From: Levilactobacillus andaensis | Lineage (GTDB): Bacteria; Bacillota; Bacilli; Lactobacillales; Lactobacillaceae | Assembly (NCBI RefSeq): GCF_016861695.1 | Contig: NZ_BOLP01000021.1 | Location: 1-50,348, forward strand | Length of the DNA: 50,348 bases | Reading direction: 5' to 3' | Part shown: one piece after another, positions 40,543-49,228 of the stretch | Position numbering within the stretch: position 1 is the first letter of the stretch | Layout: the number at the start of each line of letters is the position of its first letter | Position numbers and translations under genes: made by a program | Notes under the pieces: model-generated | What the model was told of the DNA's origin: nothing | Database searches by the model: none | Seen by the model: the letters and a program-made list of their open reading frames with translations, nothing else

Positions 40543-43167
40543 GTGAACTATGGAACAAAATCAATGACGCAAGCTGGCTTAACCATGCTTGCTCAGGCCA
40601 AAACGGACGCTAAGGCTGTCATTTTCGATAGCATGATTGTTTCCGAACGCGTGCTTACCACGGCAACCGATGTGACTAAGCTAACGGCTGCTGATTTCAC
40701 CAACGCACTAACATATCCGATCAGCTCTAAGAGCAACGTGGAGAACAGTTTCACAGTCAAGGCGGTTGTCACCAATGAACCCAAGGCCGCCGATCCCGTC
40801 AAACAGGATTTCAAGATTGCTTTGGTTGGGGTCACGGCTCATATCGACGGGAGCGATGATTCTCAACTTATTTCGGTTGCTGTTGGGGAAGACCCGGCGG
40901 TGCTGACGGCCTTCAAGGACACCGAGTATAGCCTGACTTTTGGGGTGACGCAGATTTATGCCAATGCTTCTGATATCAGCTTCAAGCTAGGCAACATCGC
41001 GTATGCTCTGGCTTCGGACTTAGATAAACTACGGTCTGATGTGGATATCATCATCAGCGACAAGCTGAAAGATGTCGCCAAGACTTCGGTTGCCAACACC
41101 TTCACCAAGCAGCAGACACTCAGCGCCGGCGCGGTAGACGGCAACGGGAACTCATACGTCACGGCGCCGGACGCCAAGGCCACAGCGCAGGGACTGGTGA
41201 ACGCAGGAGTCACCAAGGCCGCAAGTGATGCCACAGTCAAGGCCAACGGGGCAAAGGCGACGGGTATCTCGGCAGCCAACAGCGCGGCCAGTGCGGCGGC
41301 AGTAGACGCAACCGGCAAAGCCAACTCGGCGGAAGCTGGGGCAAAGACGTATGCCAGCTCGGTAGCGGCGGCGGAACTTGTGGCGGCGAACAAGAACACC
41401 GATGTGAAGACGGCACCACTGGTCAAGACGGCCGACACCGCTAACTGGCAGAAACAAGCACTCTTCAATGCTGGGAGTTACAATCTTGGCTCGGCTAGCG
41501 GCGATTACCGCACGTATGTGGAGGCTAACTTCTCAACCGCCGGCGTTCGCTATATCCGGCTTCAAAACAACGTGGATAAGGACGAGAACGGTGTTCTGAT
41601 TCAAGCTATGGATACTCAAGTCATTAGCGAAGGCAGTGGCTGGTATTATGCCGAAGGCATCTCAATGAATGGTCAAATGCTTTTTCGGCGATGGAATCAA
41701 ACGTCAGATACCGGTTGGAAGCGAGTAATAGATTCTAAAAGCGGGTATGGGGCTGAGAACCTAATTCTAAACTCACGTGCGGATACCGGATTGGAGCATT
41801 GGGGACTACAGGGTTCAGGAACGTCGAATTCTAGTAAGTTTTCAGTTGGGTCAGTTACTCACGCTTTCTACAAAAACGGTGTTGGTGGGCATGTTTTTTC
41901 AATTGATAACGCCAACATAGGCAGTGGTGGCAGTTTAGAAGTTAGTCTGGGAAGCGACAGATTTTGGGTAACTCCTGGCCAAAATGTTTCATGGAGTATT
42001 TTGGTGGCCGGTGGTGCAAACGTATCCAGTTTTGATGTGTATCTCATGTTTGATGATGGGAGTTCACCAAGTATGATACAGGGAGATGCAGTCATCTCTG
42101 GTCAAAAGCCTAATCCCAATGCTATGCAACTATACTCAGGAACTGTAACGGCTCCTGATACTGCTAAGCGTTGCTTCGTTCGCGTTGATAATAATGGGGC
42201 TACTCCTTCTTCTGATGGAAGCTTAAAATACACCCAAATTATTTTTACCGAAGTTAAGGTAGCTATGGAATCAGCTTCTAGCCCGTGGTCACAGGCAACA
42301 AAAGATGTTGTTCACACCGGTGGTGATGAGACAATCGATGGAACTAAAACATTTACTAACCCTGTAAATGCACTGGCAACTGGGCTGTATGCCACACAGC
42401 TTGCTGATGGTGCTGACTGTGACACTTTAACTCAGGAAGGACTATATCAAGCTACATCAGGGGCAATTGTCAACGGGCCTGATGGAGTTAATAAGTGGTC
42501 AATGATTAGGGTCCACAATTTAAATGGTGCGAACGGGTGTCAAGAACTATTTACAACTAACACGGGTCAAATGTTCACTCGTGCTTGGAACTATAACGGT
42601 GGAGTTATTAACTGGACTGCTTGGAGAGAAACTACTGCTAAGGCTGACTTTGATTCTAGCGTCTTCATGGGTAAGGACCTTACAGCTACAGACGATATTT
42701 TCACTCTAGAACCAGGTACGTATTATATCCATGGCGTCATGCCAAAAAATGCGCCGGCATTAACAGATGGTAATGGCAATAATTGGGGATACGTTAAAAT
42801 TGTACAAACTGAGTTGGGAGCCAAGTTTGCGTATTTTCATGATGTTTTTTATCACAGCCGTGAAGCAACCTATTCGGGAAATCCAGCAACGTGGAGTACC
42901 TGGAAAATTCCCGAACAGGATTCTTTAAACCAAAAAGCCAATGACTCTCAAGTCTTTCATCGAAATCCCGCTACTGGTGAGGTAGTCGAAAAGCTGTATG
43001 CGCCGGGTGGTATCACTCTGGCAGGCGGCCACGTCTTGAACGTCTCGGCAACGGACGGACTCACGATTGATGGTAAGCCGCTTCTCATCAAGGCTGCTGA
43101 CGAAGCTACAGCTAAGACGAGCTCAGCCAACGATAAACTTCACTACTACTACACGGAAGAGAGCTGA
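40543..43167 (+). CDS. Tail fibre / receptor-binding protein
   Basis: 874 residues, GTG start after AAAGGAG. The N-terminal ~170 residues attach to the baseplate (MNYGTKSMTQAGLTMLAQAK). An Ala-rich coiled region (about 185-290) follows. Then come a pyocin-knob-like domain (about 305-400, GWYYAEGISMNGQMLFRRWN), a carbohydrate-binding-like beta domain (about 405-590), and a second knob (about 600-810, with MIRVHNLNG and TWSTWKIPE). The C-terminus ends with a short intramolecular linker-like tail. Probable main receptor-binding fibre. The Ala-rich part is far more GC-rich than its surroundings. Confidence 0.85.
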   Translation: MNYGTKSMTQAGLTMLAQAKTDAKAVIFDSMIVSERVLTTATDVTKLTAADFTNALTYPISSKSNVENSFTVKAVVTNEPKAADPVKQDFKIALVGVTAHIDGSDDSQLISVAVGEDPAVLTAFKDTEYSLTFGVTQIYANASDISFKLGNIAYALASDLDKLRSDVDIIISDKLKDVAKTSVANTFTKQQTLSAGAVDGNGNSYVTAPDAKATAQGLVNAGVTKAASDATVKANGAKATGISAANSAASAAAVDATGKANSAEAGAKTYASSVAAAELVAANKNTDVKTAPLVKTADTANWQKQALFNAGSYNLGSASGDYRTYVEANFSTAGVRYIRLQNNVDKDENGVLIQAMDTQVISEGSGWYYAEGISMNGQMLFRRWNQTSDTGWKRVIDSKSGYGAENLILNSRADTGLEHWGLQGSGTSNSSKFSVGSVTHAFYKNGVGGHVFSIDNANIGSGGSLEVSLGSDRFWVTPGQNVSWSILVAGGANVSSFDVYLMFDDGSSPSMIQGDAVISGQKPNPNAMQLYSGTVTAPDTAKRCFVRVDNNGATPSSDGSLKYTQIIFTEVKVAMESASSPWSQATKDVVHTGGDETIDGTKTFTNPVNALATGLYATQLADGADCDTLTQEGLYQATSGAIVNGPDGVNKWSMIRVHNLNGANGCQELFTTNTGQMFTRAWNYNGGVINWTAWRETTAKADFDSSVFMGKDLTATDDIFTLEPGTYYIHGVMPKNAPALTDGNGNNWGYVKIVQTELGAKFAYFHDVFYHSREATYSGNPATWSTWKIPEQDSLNQKANDSQVFHRNPATGEVVEKLYAPGGITLAGGHVLNVSATDGLTIDGKPLLIKAADEATAKTSSANDKLHYYYTEES

Positions 43168-43171
43168 TCTG

Positions 43172-43789
43172 ATGGCAATCTATAAGAGTAGCGGTGAATT
43201 TGGCTATGTGTTTTCGAAGAGTAAGAGTTGGGCAACAGCTTACGGTAAGTCGGACAAGATGTTCACTGGAAATCTATTGTCGGGGACGACGATTGCCACG
43301 CTGGGCAAACCAATTGAGGCTACGGATAATGGGCTTTTAAGCTATTTTCCCACTTATTCCAATCAGTTTTTAGGAAACACGTTCTCACTGCCTATGAATC
43401 GAATCAACACCGGAATCAAGATTTACGCGGCCAATACGGTGAACTGCGTTTTTAGTGTCTATCGCGATACCAACTCGCTCACTACGCCGCTAGTCACGAC
43501 TAGTGCATATACTCCAAGCACAGGGACTATGCCGGTGGCAATCAGCAAGTCAACATTGCTATCTGGAAAGTCCTTTTTGATTGCTGATGCAGGAAATATC
43601 AAGGAAATCACAAAACAATCGATTTATGGGGAAGTAGTCAACGGGGTTCTAAATGTGTTTTCTAACTCATCTGGGATCATGTCTGGCAAGTCGGGGAACA
43701 CACAGCTGGGATTCAGCGACACGGGACTTAGCGCGTATGTAACCCTGTCTTACACGTATCTATGCATTGACCGGATTGAGGCATACTAG
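43172..43789 (+). CDS. Accessory fibre protein
   Basis: 205 residues from ATG 43172, behind GAAGAGAG. Beta-rich and Ser/Thr/Asn-rich, with SSGEFGYVFSKSKSWATAYG. The MAIY start resembles that of the beta-propeller gene at 43884. Likely a tail tip or fibre-associated protein; no named family recognised. Confidence 0.65.
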   Translation: MAIYKSSGEFGYVFSKSKSWATAYGKSDKMFTGNLLSGTTIATLGKPIEATDNGLLSYFPTYSNQFLGNTFSLPMNRINTGIKIYAANTVNCVFSVYRDTNSLTTPLVTTSAYTPSTGTMPVAISKSTLLSGKSFLIADAGNIKEITKQSIYGEVVNGVLNVFSNSSGIMSGKSGNTQLGFSDTGLSAYVTLSYTYLCIDRIEAY

Positions 43790-43800
43790 GAGGAATGAAA

Positions 43801-43884
43801 ATGATTAACCCTATTTACGATGGGGGGGGGCAAAACGCCCACCTAAACCGCCGGGCTAAAATCGTCAAGGTAGGTGGTCGGTAA
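43801..43884 (+). CDS. Tiny tail-region protein with a G9 tract
   Basis: 27 residues, AGGAGG before ATG 43801. Encodes PIYDGGGQNAHLNRRAKIVK. Codons GGG-GGG-GGG form a run of nine G (43822-43830), prone to slippage. Its stop overlaps the next ATG (TAATG), so length changes in the tract would alter coupling to the beta-propeller gene. Confidence 0.55.
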   Translation: MINPIYDGGGQNAHLNRRAKIVKVGGR

Positions 43885-44876
43885 TGGCTATCTATCATGG
43901 TGGTAAAATGGCCAGCGTTGCTGGGAACGGTAAGCGAAAGCTGTCTATTTTTGGTAATGGCGACCATATGTATGAGCTAATGCTGAGAAAGCTACAAGTA
44001 TCATGGAGTGCCGAAGATGTGCCTAGCGATATGATTTCTACGGATATAAATTCGAGAGGAATCGTGGTAGCCGGCAATCAAAAGAACACGGTGTTTTGCT
44101 ATGACAACACCGGCAAGAAACTCTGGCAGCATGAATTCATTGATGAGAGTCAGAAGCCTATCTTCGCTTTAAAGATTAGCGATGATGGTTTTGTCTACGG
44201 CACACGGACGCTGTACGCTTTTAAGCTGAATTTGCAGACCGGCGCCCTTGTCTGGGATAAAAACATAGGTTCTTCACCCTACAATCAGGGCAAGAACCTA
44301 GTCATGATGGACGGGTATCTCTATGTAGGGGCAATTTCAACACTCACCAAGCTAGACACCAACGGAAACACTGTTTGGACGGTAAAGCCGGACAACTACG
44401 ATGCTGCTAGCATGTACGGCTATGATGACAAAATTTATTCCACCAACAGCGTCGGTAAAATGTCTTGGCACGATTCCAACGGCAATCTTGTCGGCTCAGT
44501 GAAGTCGCTGTCCTACTATGGGATATCCTTAGCTGTCAGCCGACTTGGAGACATGGTCGTCGGCAGCAGTCAAGGAGTACTTGCGGTCTACAATCCAGAC
44601 GGATCCATGCGGTGGAAGTACAATATGGGGCAGGCTGCTACATCAACTTTCGCTGCCGCGGTGCGCGCTGTTGCAGTGGACTACAATGGCAACGTCTATG
44701 CAGGTTCTGATGCCAAAAAACTGTATAAATTTGACAAATCTGGAAATCTTATCTGGGCCGTTGCCACTAGCACCTTAGCAACGCAGGGAATCATTAACAG
44801 CATCGCTGTCCTTGGCGAGCAGGGGCTGGTTTACACTGACAACTATGGGAGCACTGTGATGTTGAAACAATTTTAA
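43884..44876 (+). CDS. PQQ-like beta-propeller tail protein
   Basis: 330 residues. After an N-terminal ~50-residue attachment part (IYHGGKMASVAGNGKRKLSI), six or more repeats of the form x-YDNxGKxLW follow: CYDNTGKKLW, LQTGALVW, KLDTNGNTVW, HDSNGNLVG, YNPDGSMRW, KFDKSGNLIW. These are blades of a PQQ/BamB-like propeller. Its location between the fibre and XkdX genes indicates a tail-tip or receptor-binding role. Propellers of this type are unusual in phage tails. Confidence 0.8.
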   Translation: MAIYHGGKMASVAGNGKRKLSIFGNGDHMYELMLRKLQVSWSAEDVPSDMISTDINSRGIVVAGNQKNTVFCYDNTGKKLWQHEFIDESQKPIFALKISDDGFVYGTRTLYAFKLNLQTGALVWDKNIGSSPYNQGKNLVMMDGYLYVGAISTLTKLDTNGNTVWTVKPDNYDAASMYGYDDKIYSTNSVGKMSWHDSNGNLVGSVKSLSYYGISLAVSRLGDMVVGSSQGVLAVYNPDGSMRWKYNMGQAATSTFAAAVRAVAVDYNGNVYAGSDAKKLYKFDKSGNLIWAVATSTLATQGIINSIAVLGEQGLVYTDNYGSTVMLKQF

Positions 44877-44888
44877 AGGAGGGATTAC

Positions 44889-45389
44889 ATGGAAACTTAT
44901 ACACGCTACACTTACTATCTCAAAAAGGGTGACGATAGTTTCGTTGCCGGGCAACCAGCCACAGAGACGGCAGATGGCCTAGTCGCTGTTACACTCTATG
45001 GCTATGAGGCTGGGTATCTGCTAGAAAACTGGAAGAAGTACTATTGGGACGCCAGCGGTAACTTCACGGCACCGGAAGGCCTACCAAGCCATTCTGAGGC
45101 TGTCCTACGCATGAAGGTAACCGACCAAGCTAGCACCATCAAGGACCAGCAAGACACTATCGATGGGCAGGATAAGACTATCAAGGCGCAGGGTACTGAT
45201 ATCAGTACCGCTAACACCACGATTGCAAGCCTTCAACAAGTCGCTGGAAAAATTGGTGGTCAGGCTGCAAAGACAAGTGTTGAGCTGGCAACGGCCAACG
45301 AAACCATTTCTAGCTTACAGGCTGTTGCTGGGAAGATAGGCGGAATGGTCGCTAAGCTACAGGTCGCTAGTCAGGCTACCGCAGAATAG
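44889..45389 (+). CDS. Coiled-coil tail-associated protein
   Basis: 166 residues behind AAAGGAGGG. The N-terminal ~70 residues are globular (TRYTYYLKKGDDSFVAG, YGYEAGYLLENWKKYYWD). The rest is coiled coil with two near-identical units: ANTTIASLQQVAGKIGGQAA and ANETISSLQAVAGKIGGMVA, an internal duplication. Located just before XkdX, probably a fibre chaperone or accessory. Confidence 0.65.
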   Translation: METYTRYTYYLKKGDDSFVAGQPATETADGLVAVTLYGYEAGYLLENWKKYYWDASGNFTAPEGLPSHSEAVLRMKVTDQASTIKDQQDTIDGQDKTIKAQGTDISTANTTIASLQQVAGKIGGQAAKTSVELATANETISSLQAVAGKIGGMVAKLQVASQATAE

Positions 45390-45401
45390 GAGGAGATTTA
45401 C

Positions 45402-45557
45402 ATGGATTTTGCTACAATTCAAATGTTTTATGGCTGGGGAGTTTTAGACCCTAAAGTTGATTGGTATCGTGAAAATAATTTTTTAACTGATGATCAGTAC
45501 AAAGAAATTACTGGTAAGGATTACGAAGCACCAACTACTACGGCAGATGCCAAGTAG
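45402..45557 (+). CDS. XkdX-family protein
   Basis: 51 residues, AGGAGG 9 nt before ATG. FYGWGVLDPKVDWYRENNFL, then DQYKEITGKDY is the XkdX signature seen at the end of PBSX-type tail operons. Function unknown. Confidence 0.85.
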   Translation: MDFATIQMFYGWGVLDPKVDWYRENNFLTDDQYKEITGKDYEAPTTTADAK

Positions 45558-45594
45558 CTAGGTGCTTTTAATTTGGACTGAAAGGGGTGATAAG

Positions 45595-46032
45595 ATGCTG
45601 AAATTTCCTGGTGATAGTAATCCTTGGCAAGAAATAACGAGACACTGGAACCATTTCTTCTTTGGGCTATTTTCACTCATCGGTGGGCTATATGTTTGGT
45701 TTCACCAAGGTTATCTTGATGATCCGAGAGTGACGCCTCCACCTCCACCACCACATCTGGAGCAAGTCATTTTTGGTTTTGCAGACGACTGGTGGTTTGC
45801 TTTGTGGTTGATTGGTTGCGGGGTCATCATCCTTTACGGCACGATGTTCTGCCACCGTAAACTGCGAGACTGGGGTATGGTGGCTCTTTCCCCTGCATTC
45901 GGAGCTATTACGGTGGCGTTCTCAGTTCGTGGATTGTTTGACTCACGGTTCAACTTGACCTGGATTTTCGCGCTTTTAACTTTGGTACTTCTGTTCAGCA
46001 CCCTGATGCGAGGTGACCATCGTGAGCGCTAG
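45595..46032 (+). CDS. Multi-pass membrane protein in the lysis module
   Basis: 145 residues from ATG 45595 behind AAAGGGGTG. Four hydrophobic segments (near 18-32, 60-78, 88-108 and 118-138). A Pro-rich TPPPPPPH loop lies before the second. Located between XkdX and the holin, so a role in lysis or membrane disruption is likely. Not a standard holin family by sight. Confidence 0.65.
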   Translation: MLKFPGDSNPWQEITRHWNHFFFGLFSLIGGLYVWFHQGYLDDPRVTPPPPPPHLEQVIFGFADDWWFALWLIGCGVIILYGTMFCHRKLRDWGMVALSPAFGAITVAFSVRGLFDSRFNLTWIFALLTLVLLFSTLMRGDHRER

Positions 46033-46405
46033 TAACTGGGTCGGATTTTTAGGTGCAATCGGTGCTCTGATTGTGGCAGTATTTTCTGCTATTCATGGGC
46101 AACGGGTAGACAATCGAGAGGCTGGCAAAACTCAGCAGCAACTTGAAACCTACATCATGGAACAAGTTAAGCAAGACAACGAGCAACTTCGTAGTGATCG
46201 GGAAGCCGACCGGAAAAAGTTCAGTGATGACCTTGCAGTGCTTGGAGCGAAAAAAGACGCCATGGAGCAAGAACTTAATCAGCAGATTGCCCTTAAGGTT
46301 CGTGAGAACGAACAGCTCAAACAACAGAACGAGCAACTCAATCAGTGGAATGCAGCATTGGAGAAAGAAAATGAGGCTTATCGAAAACGGTATGGCCGAT
46401 TATAG
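46022..46405 (+). CDS. Membrane-anchored coiled-coil protein
   Basis: 127 residues from GTG 46022, six nt after GAGGTG. One N-terminal membrane segment (VGFLGAIGALIVAVFSAI), then a long Gln/Glu/Lys coiled coil (NEQLKQQNEQLNQWNAALEK). It overlaps the membrane protein gene by 11 nt. The shape resembles holin-associated or spanin-like accessory proteins; function unproven. Confidence 0.65.
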   Translation: MSASNWVGFLGAIGALIVAVFSAIHGQRVDNREAGKTQQQLETYIMEQVKQDNEQLRSDREADRKKFSDDLAVLGAKKDAMEQELNQQIALKVRENEQLKQQNEQLNQWNAALEKENEAYRKRYGRL

Positions 46406-46414
46406 GAGGATAAC

Positions 46415-46930
46415 ATGAATAATTGGGTTAAGATTTTTAATTTATTGAATGACACTGGTATGCTGGGAATTATCATTGTGGCTTTCGTTGGGTGGTTCAC
46501 TCGAATCAATCCTGTGCTGAAACATAAGGCTGAACTGCAAAAAACGTCTCACCAACGTGAAGCATTACTTTTGCTTGATCAGCTGGCTATGAATGCAGTG
46601 TCAGAATTGTCAACGAAGTATGAGTTACCCAATGACGAAAAGCGTCAACGAGCTATTTCACAAGTGACTGGTCAGCTAGAAGTGTTTGGTCATGACATTG
46701 ATTCAAATTTAGTTTCAGCTGGAATTGAAAAAGCTTACCAGCTGTTAAGCACTAAAAATACCGTCGCACAAGAAAAACAGGCTAAATATGATGATGCTCT
46801 GGCGTCCACAGAAGAAGTGTTCGCCCAAAAGCAGGTACAGTTGGCCGCAAATGAATCTGAGAAGGGCGATAATCCAGCACCTCTTGATGTTCCGAATACG
46901 ACTACTCCAGTGGAGGGAGGTAACGTTTAA
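46415..46930 (+). CDS. hol: Phage holin, LLH family
   Basis: 171 residues behind AGGAGG. One membrane segment near residues 14-30 (GMLGIIIVAFVGWF), then the conserved helical domain with LAMNAVSELSTKYELPNDEK and a long Gln/Glu-rich tail, matching the LLH holin family (PF09682). It forms holes in the membrane so that the endolysin reaches the wall. Stop and endolysin start overlap (TAATG). Confidence 0.88.
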   Translation: MNNWVKIFNLLNDTGMLGIIIVAFVGWFTRINPVLKHKAELQKTSHQREALLLLDQLAMNAVSELSTKYELPNDEKRQRAISQVTGQLEVFGHDIDSNLVSAGIEKAYQLLSTKNTVAQEKQAKYDDALASTEEVFAQKQVQLAANESEKGDNPAPLDVPNTTTPVEGGNV

Positions 46931-47982
46931 TGCCACGTCTTGATATGGTCGACATTTCCAATAACAACGGGTATATGACTGTAGCTAACTACAAGTCAAT
47001 GATGAAATATGGTGTGAAGGCAATCGTTCAGAAAACTTCTGAAGGGACCTATTTTACAGATAAAACTGCGAAGACCAACGTTGCAAATGCTGTTAAGGCT
47101 GGACTACACGTAAACGGGTACCATTTTGCTCGGTTTACGACAGTAGCGGGTGCACGGGCAGAGGCTCAAATGGCAACTCGTTGTGCCTTGGCGGCAGGAC
47201 TAGGGAAGGATAGCGTAATCGTGTTGGATTTTGAATCCAATAACAAGGGTTGGGCAACTAACTCAGCCATTATTCATGCATGGGTAAAAGAGGTTAAGCG
47301 AATGGGCTATCCGAAGACCGATGTTTATACGATGGGAAGCTGGACGAATTCAGTGCCACTAAATAATTCTGGCAGAGGCGGTTGGATTGCGTCATATCCT
47401 GGTAACCCCAATGGCATGAATCTGTTTAAGTCCTATAATGGCTGGCAGTGGAGTTCTACACACAAGTTCCCCGGAGTCTATGGCGGAATTGATGTTAGCC
47501 AAATGTATTCAGATTATTACTATGGATCAGCCGCAAAAGTGGCTAAGCCAAAGAAAACTGTCTATTATGACTACAATCCTAAGGTGGTTTATGCTCGTAC
47601 CGAAATTAAGCGGTATAAGGATAAGGAATTTAAACATCCGGTAGACTCTTGGCCAGCTCATACAGTATTTGAAGTTATGTCGCTGGTTAAGTATGGGAAG
47701 GTGACACGTTTTAAGCTTGCCAACGGTCTTTATATCACAGCTAATGAAGCATATGTAAATCGTCTTTATTATGTTGCCGGTGGTAAAACGAAGCGAGTTA
47801 AGTCCGTTAGCGGCACACATCGGTATAAAGACAAGTCATTACATCATGTAGTTGACTGGTGGCCAGCAGGAACGACTTTTGATGTTCAAAAAGTTGTAAA
47901 GGATGGTAATGCTACACGAATCAAGTTAAGCAATGGCATGTACATCAGCGGAAATAAGTTAATTAATAGTTTCGTCAAGTAG
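46930..47982 (+). CDS. lys: Endolysin: GH25 muramidase with two C-terminal DUF5776-like repeats
   Basis: 350 residues. GH25 catalytic domain about 1-200: D8 (MVDISNNNG) and D100-x-E102 (VLDFES). Two wall-binding repeats at about 215-283 and 288-350, each with RYKDKx..HxVDxWPA and IKLxNGxYI patterns. No signal peptide, so export needs the holin. It hydrolyses the bond between N-acetylmuramic acid and N-acetylglucosamine. GGAGG upstream. Confidence 0.92.
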   Translation: MPRLDMVDISNNNGYMTVANYKSMMKYGVKAIVQKTSEGTYFTDKTAKTNVANAVKAGLHVNGYHFARFTTVAGARAEAQMATRCALAAGLGKDSVIVLDFESNNKGWATNSAIIHAWVKEVKRMGYPKTDVYTMGSWTNSVPLNNSGRGGWIASYPGNPNGMNLFKSYNGWQWSSTHKFPGVYGGIDVSQMYSDYYYGSAAKVAKPKKTVYYDYNPKVVYARTEIKRYKDKEFKHPVDSWPAHTVFEVMSLVKYGKVTRFKLANGLYITANEAYVNRLYYVAGGKTKRVKSVSGTHRYKDKSLHHVVDWWPAGTTFDVQKVVKDGNATRIKLSNGMYISGNKLINSFVK

Positions 47983-47996
47983 AATAGAAGCAAACT

Positions 47997-48033
47997 AGGG
48001 TCACTCTGCCATCGCGGCGGGGTGGCCCTTTTT
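47997..48033 (+). terminator. Terminator of the late operon
   Basis: AGGGTCACTCTGCC/GGCGGGGTGGCCCT, a 14-bp stem with plus-strand G-U pairs, a 5-nt loop, then five T. It lies 15 nt after the endolysin stop. Confidence 0.92.
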
Positions 48034-48057
48034 GTGTGCTCCAAAAATAAATATTTT

Positions 48058-48111
48058 TATAACACAATTGTGTTATAACATGCTTGTGTTATGCCTCAAT
48101 TGTGTTATACT
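48058..48111 (+). promoter_or_regulatory. Promoter with 16-bp-periodic palindromic operators
   Basis: TTGTGTTAT occurs at 48068, 48084 and 48100, exactly 16 bp apart. The first lies in a perfect 20-bp palindrome, TATAACACAATTGTGTTATA (48058-48077); the second forms ATAACA/TGTTAT (48074-48092). TATACT (48106-48111) with TTGTGT (48084-48089) at 16 nt makes a promoter whose elements are the repeats themselves. Tight control of the next genes is expected. Confidence 0.75.
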
Positions 48112-48143
48112 GTATTTGTAGTCAAGAAGAGGAGGAATTCAAA

Positions 48144-48617
48144 ATGTTAAGTGTAGAAGAAAAAGCAGCTCGTAAGGTTCGTCACAACCGCGTTCAACGT
48201 AAGCACATCATGCAGGACGCACATATCGTCGCTAAGATGATTGCTAACTTGTGTGGCAACTACCAAGTAGCCATGAGTTTTGCGTTAAAATTTGTCTACG
48301 CCTACCGTGCTAAGCGTGCGGCGGTTAAAGCCACTGGCGACAGAGTAGCGATGTATCGCTTCAAGAGTCTTACTTCTGCGGCACATGAAGAATTCACTCC
48401 AGAATCAGTCAATGGGGTTCCTGCTTGGGCAATCCGGAAGGACTTTTCCCAGTGTGGTGCCGATGACATTCTCTTCTACACCGTCAACTTCGAAGTACTT
48501 CAAGAAACTGAGAAGGCTTTCCAAGTTAAGTTTGACACGGTAAACCCAGACGAAAATGGCTACGTTGACCATCACACCACTTGGGTTGCCAAGAGCATCG
48601 CCAAAATTGCAGCATAA
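48144..48617 (+). CDS. Unknown cargo protein behind the operator array
   Basis: 157 residues, AGGAGG 8 nt before ATG 48144. Very basic, helical N-terminal half (EKAARKVRHNRVQRKHIMQD, then VYAYRAKRAAVKATG) and an acidic C-terminal half (NPDENGYVDHHTTWVAKS). No membrane segment; no family recognised. First gene of a cassette placed after the lysis genes, where lysogen-expressed morons and anti-defence genes are common. Confidence 0.65.
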   Translation: MLSVEEKAARKVRHNRVQRKHIMQDAHIVAKMIANLCGNYQVAMSFALKFVYAYRAKRAAVKATGDRVAMYRFKSLTSAAHEEFTPESVNGVPAWAIRKDFSQCGADDILFYTVNFEVLQETEKAFQVKFDTVNPDENGYVDHHTTWVAKSIAKIAA

Positions 48618-48631
48618 AGGAGATATTAGAA

Positions 48632-49216
48632 ATGAAGAATTTAAGCATGCCAGAAAAAATTAAAGCGTTACTAGATAGTGACATCACGCCTTACCAAATC
48701 TCTAAAGACACGGGAGTACCCATCACCACCATTGCCGAAAATAAGAATGGTAAGCGGAAAATTGAAAATATTCGATTAGATACCGCCGTGGCATTGGCTG
48801 ACTACTATGATAGTCTGGGTGGGATCGTAAAGCCCATCGAGTTTAACCTAGTGCTTGGCGAGAGCGAGGACCTAGGCGACGGGCACTACCGCTTGAGCTA
48901 TGAGACTGAAGATACCGGCGCCACCATCAAACTTGGCCAGAATGTGATCGGGATTGAGAGCCCTGATGTTGTGATGGACGGTGCTGGCAGTGAATTCGAC
49001 TTCGAAGTAGACATCTTCATGAGTGAGATGACTCACGAAGAATCTTCAATCGCACAAGAGCTGCTTACTAGCGTGTACGCGCCACAGGGCCTAGTGATTG
49101 AGCTAAATGAAGATGGCGAAACGGTTCAGCTTCAACGTGGACACTGGTTCTTCATGCGGCGTTCAGACCACAAGCCTGGTTTTGTAATTCAACAAGTATT
49201 CTCACCACTGAGCTAG
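48632..49216 (+). CDS. HTH-containing cargo protein
   Basis: 194 residues, AAAGGAG before ATG 48632. The N-terminal ~55 residues look like a helix-turn-helix (ITPYQISKDTGVPITTIAEN, then LDTAVALADYYDSL). A ~135-residue acidic domain follows with GDGHYRLSYETEDTGATIKL. It may regulate the operator array upstream and is 14 nt after the first cassette gene. Family unknown. Confidence 0.65.
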   Translation: MKNLSMPEKIKALLDSDITPYQISKDTGVPITTIAENKNGKRKIENIRLDTAVALADYYDSLGGIVKPIEFNLVLGESEDLGDGHYRLSYETEDTGATIKLGQNVIGIESPDVVMDGAGSEFDFEVDIFMSEMTHEESSIAQELLTSVYAPQGLVIELNEDGETVQLQRGHWFFMRRSDHKPGFVIQQVFSPLS

Positions 49217-49228
49217 GAGGCAAATATT

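Noticed and set aside
41152..41468. Long minus-strand frames over the Ala-rich fibre segment
   Set aside because: High GC and few stops in the opposite strand explain them; no start signals.
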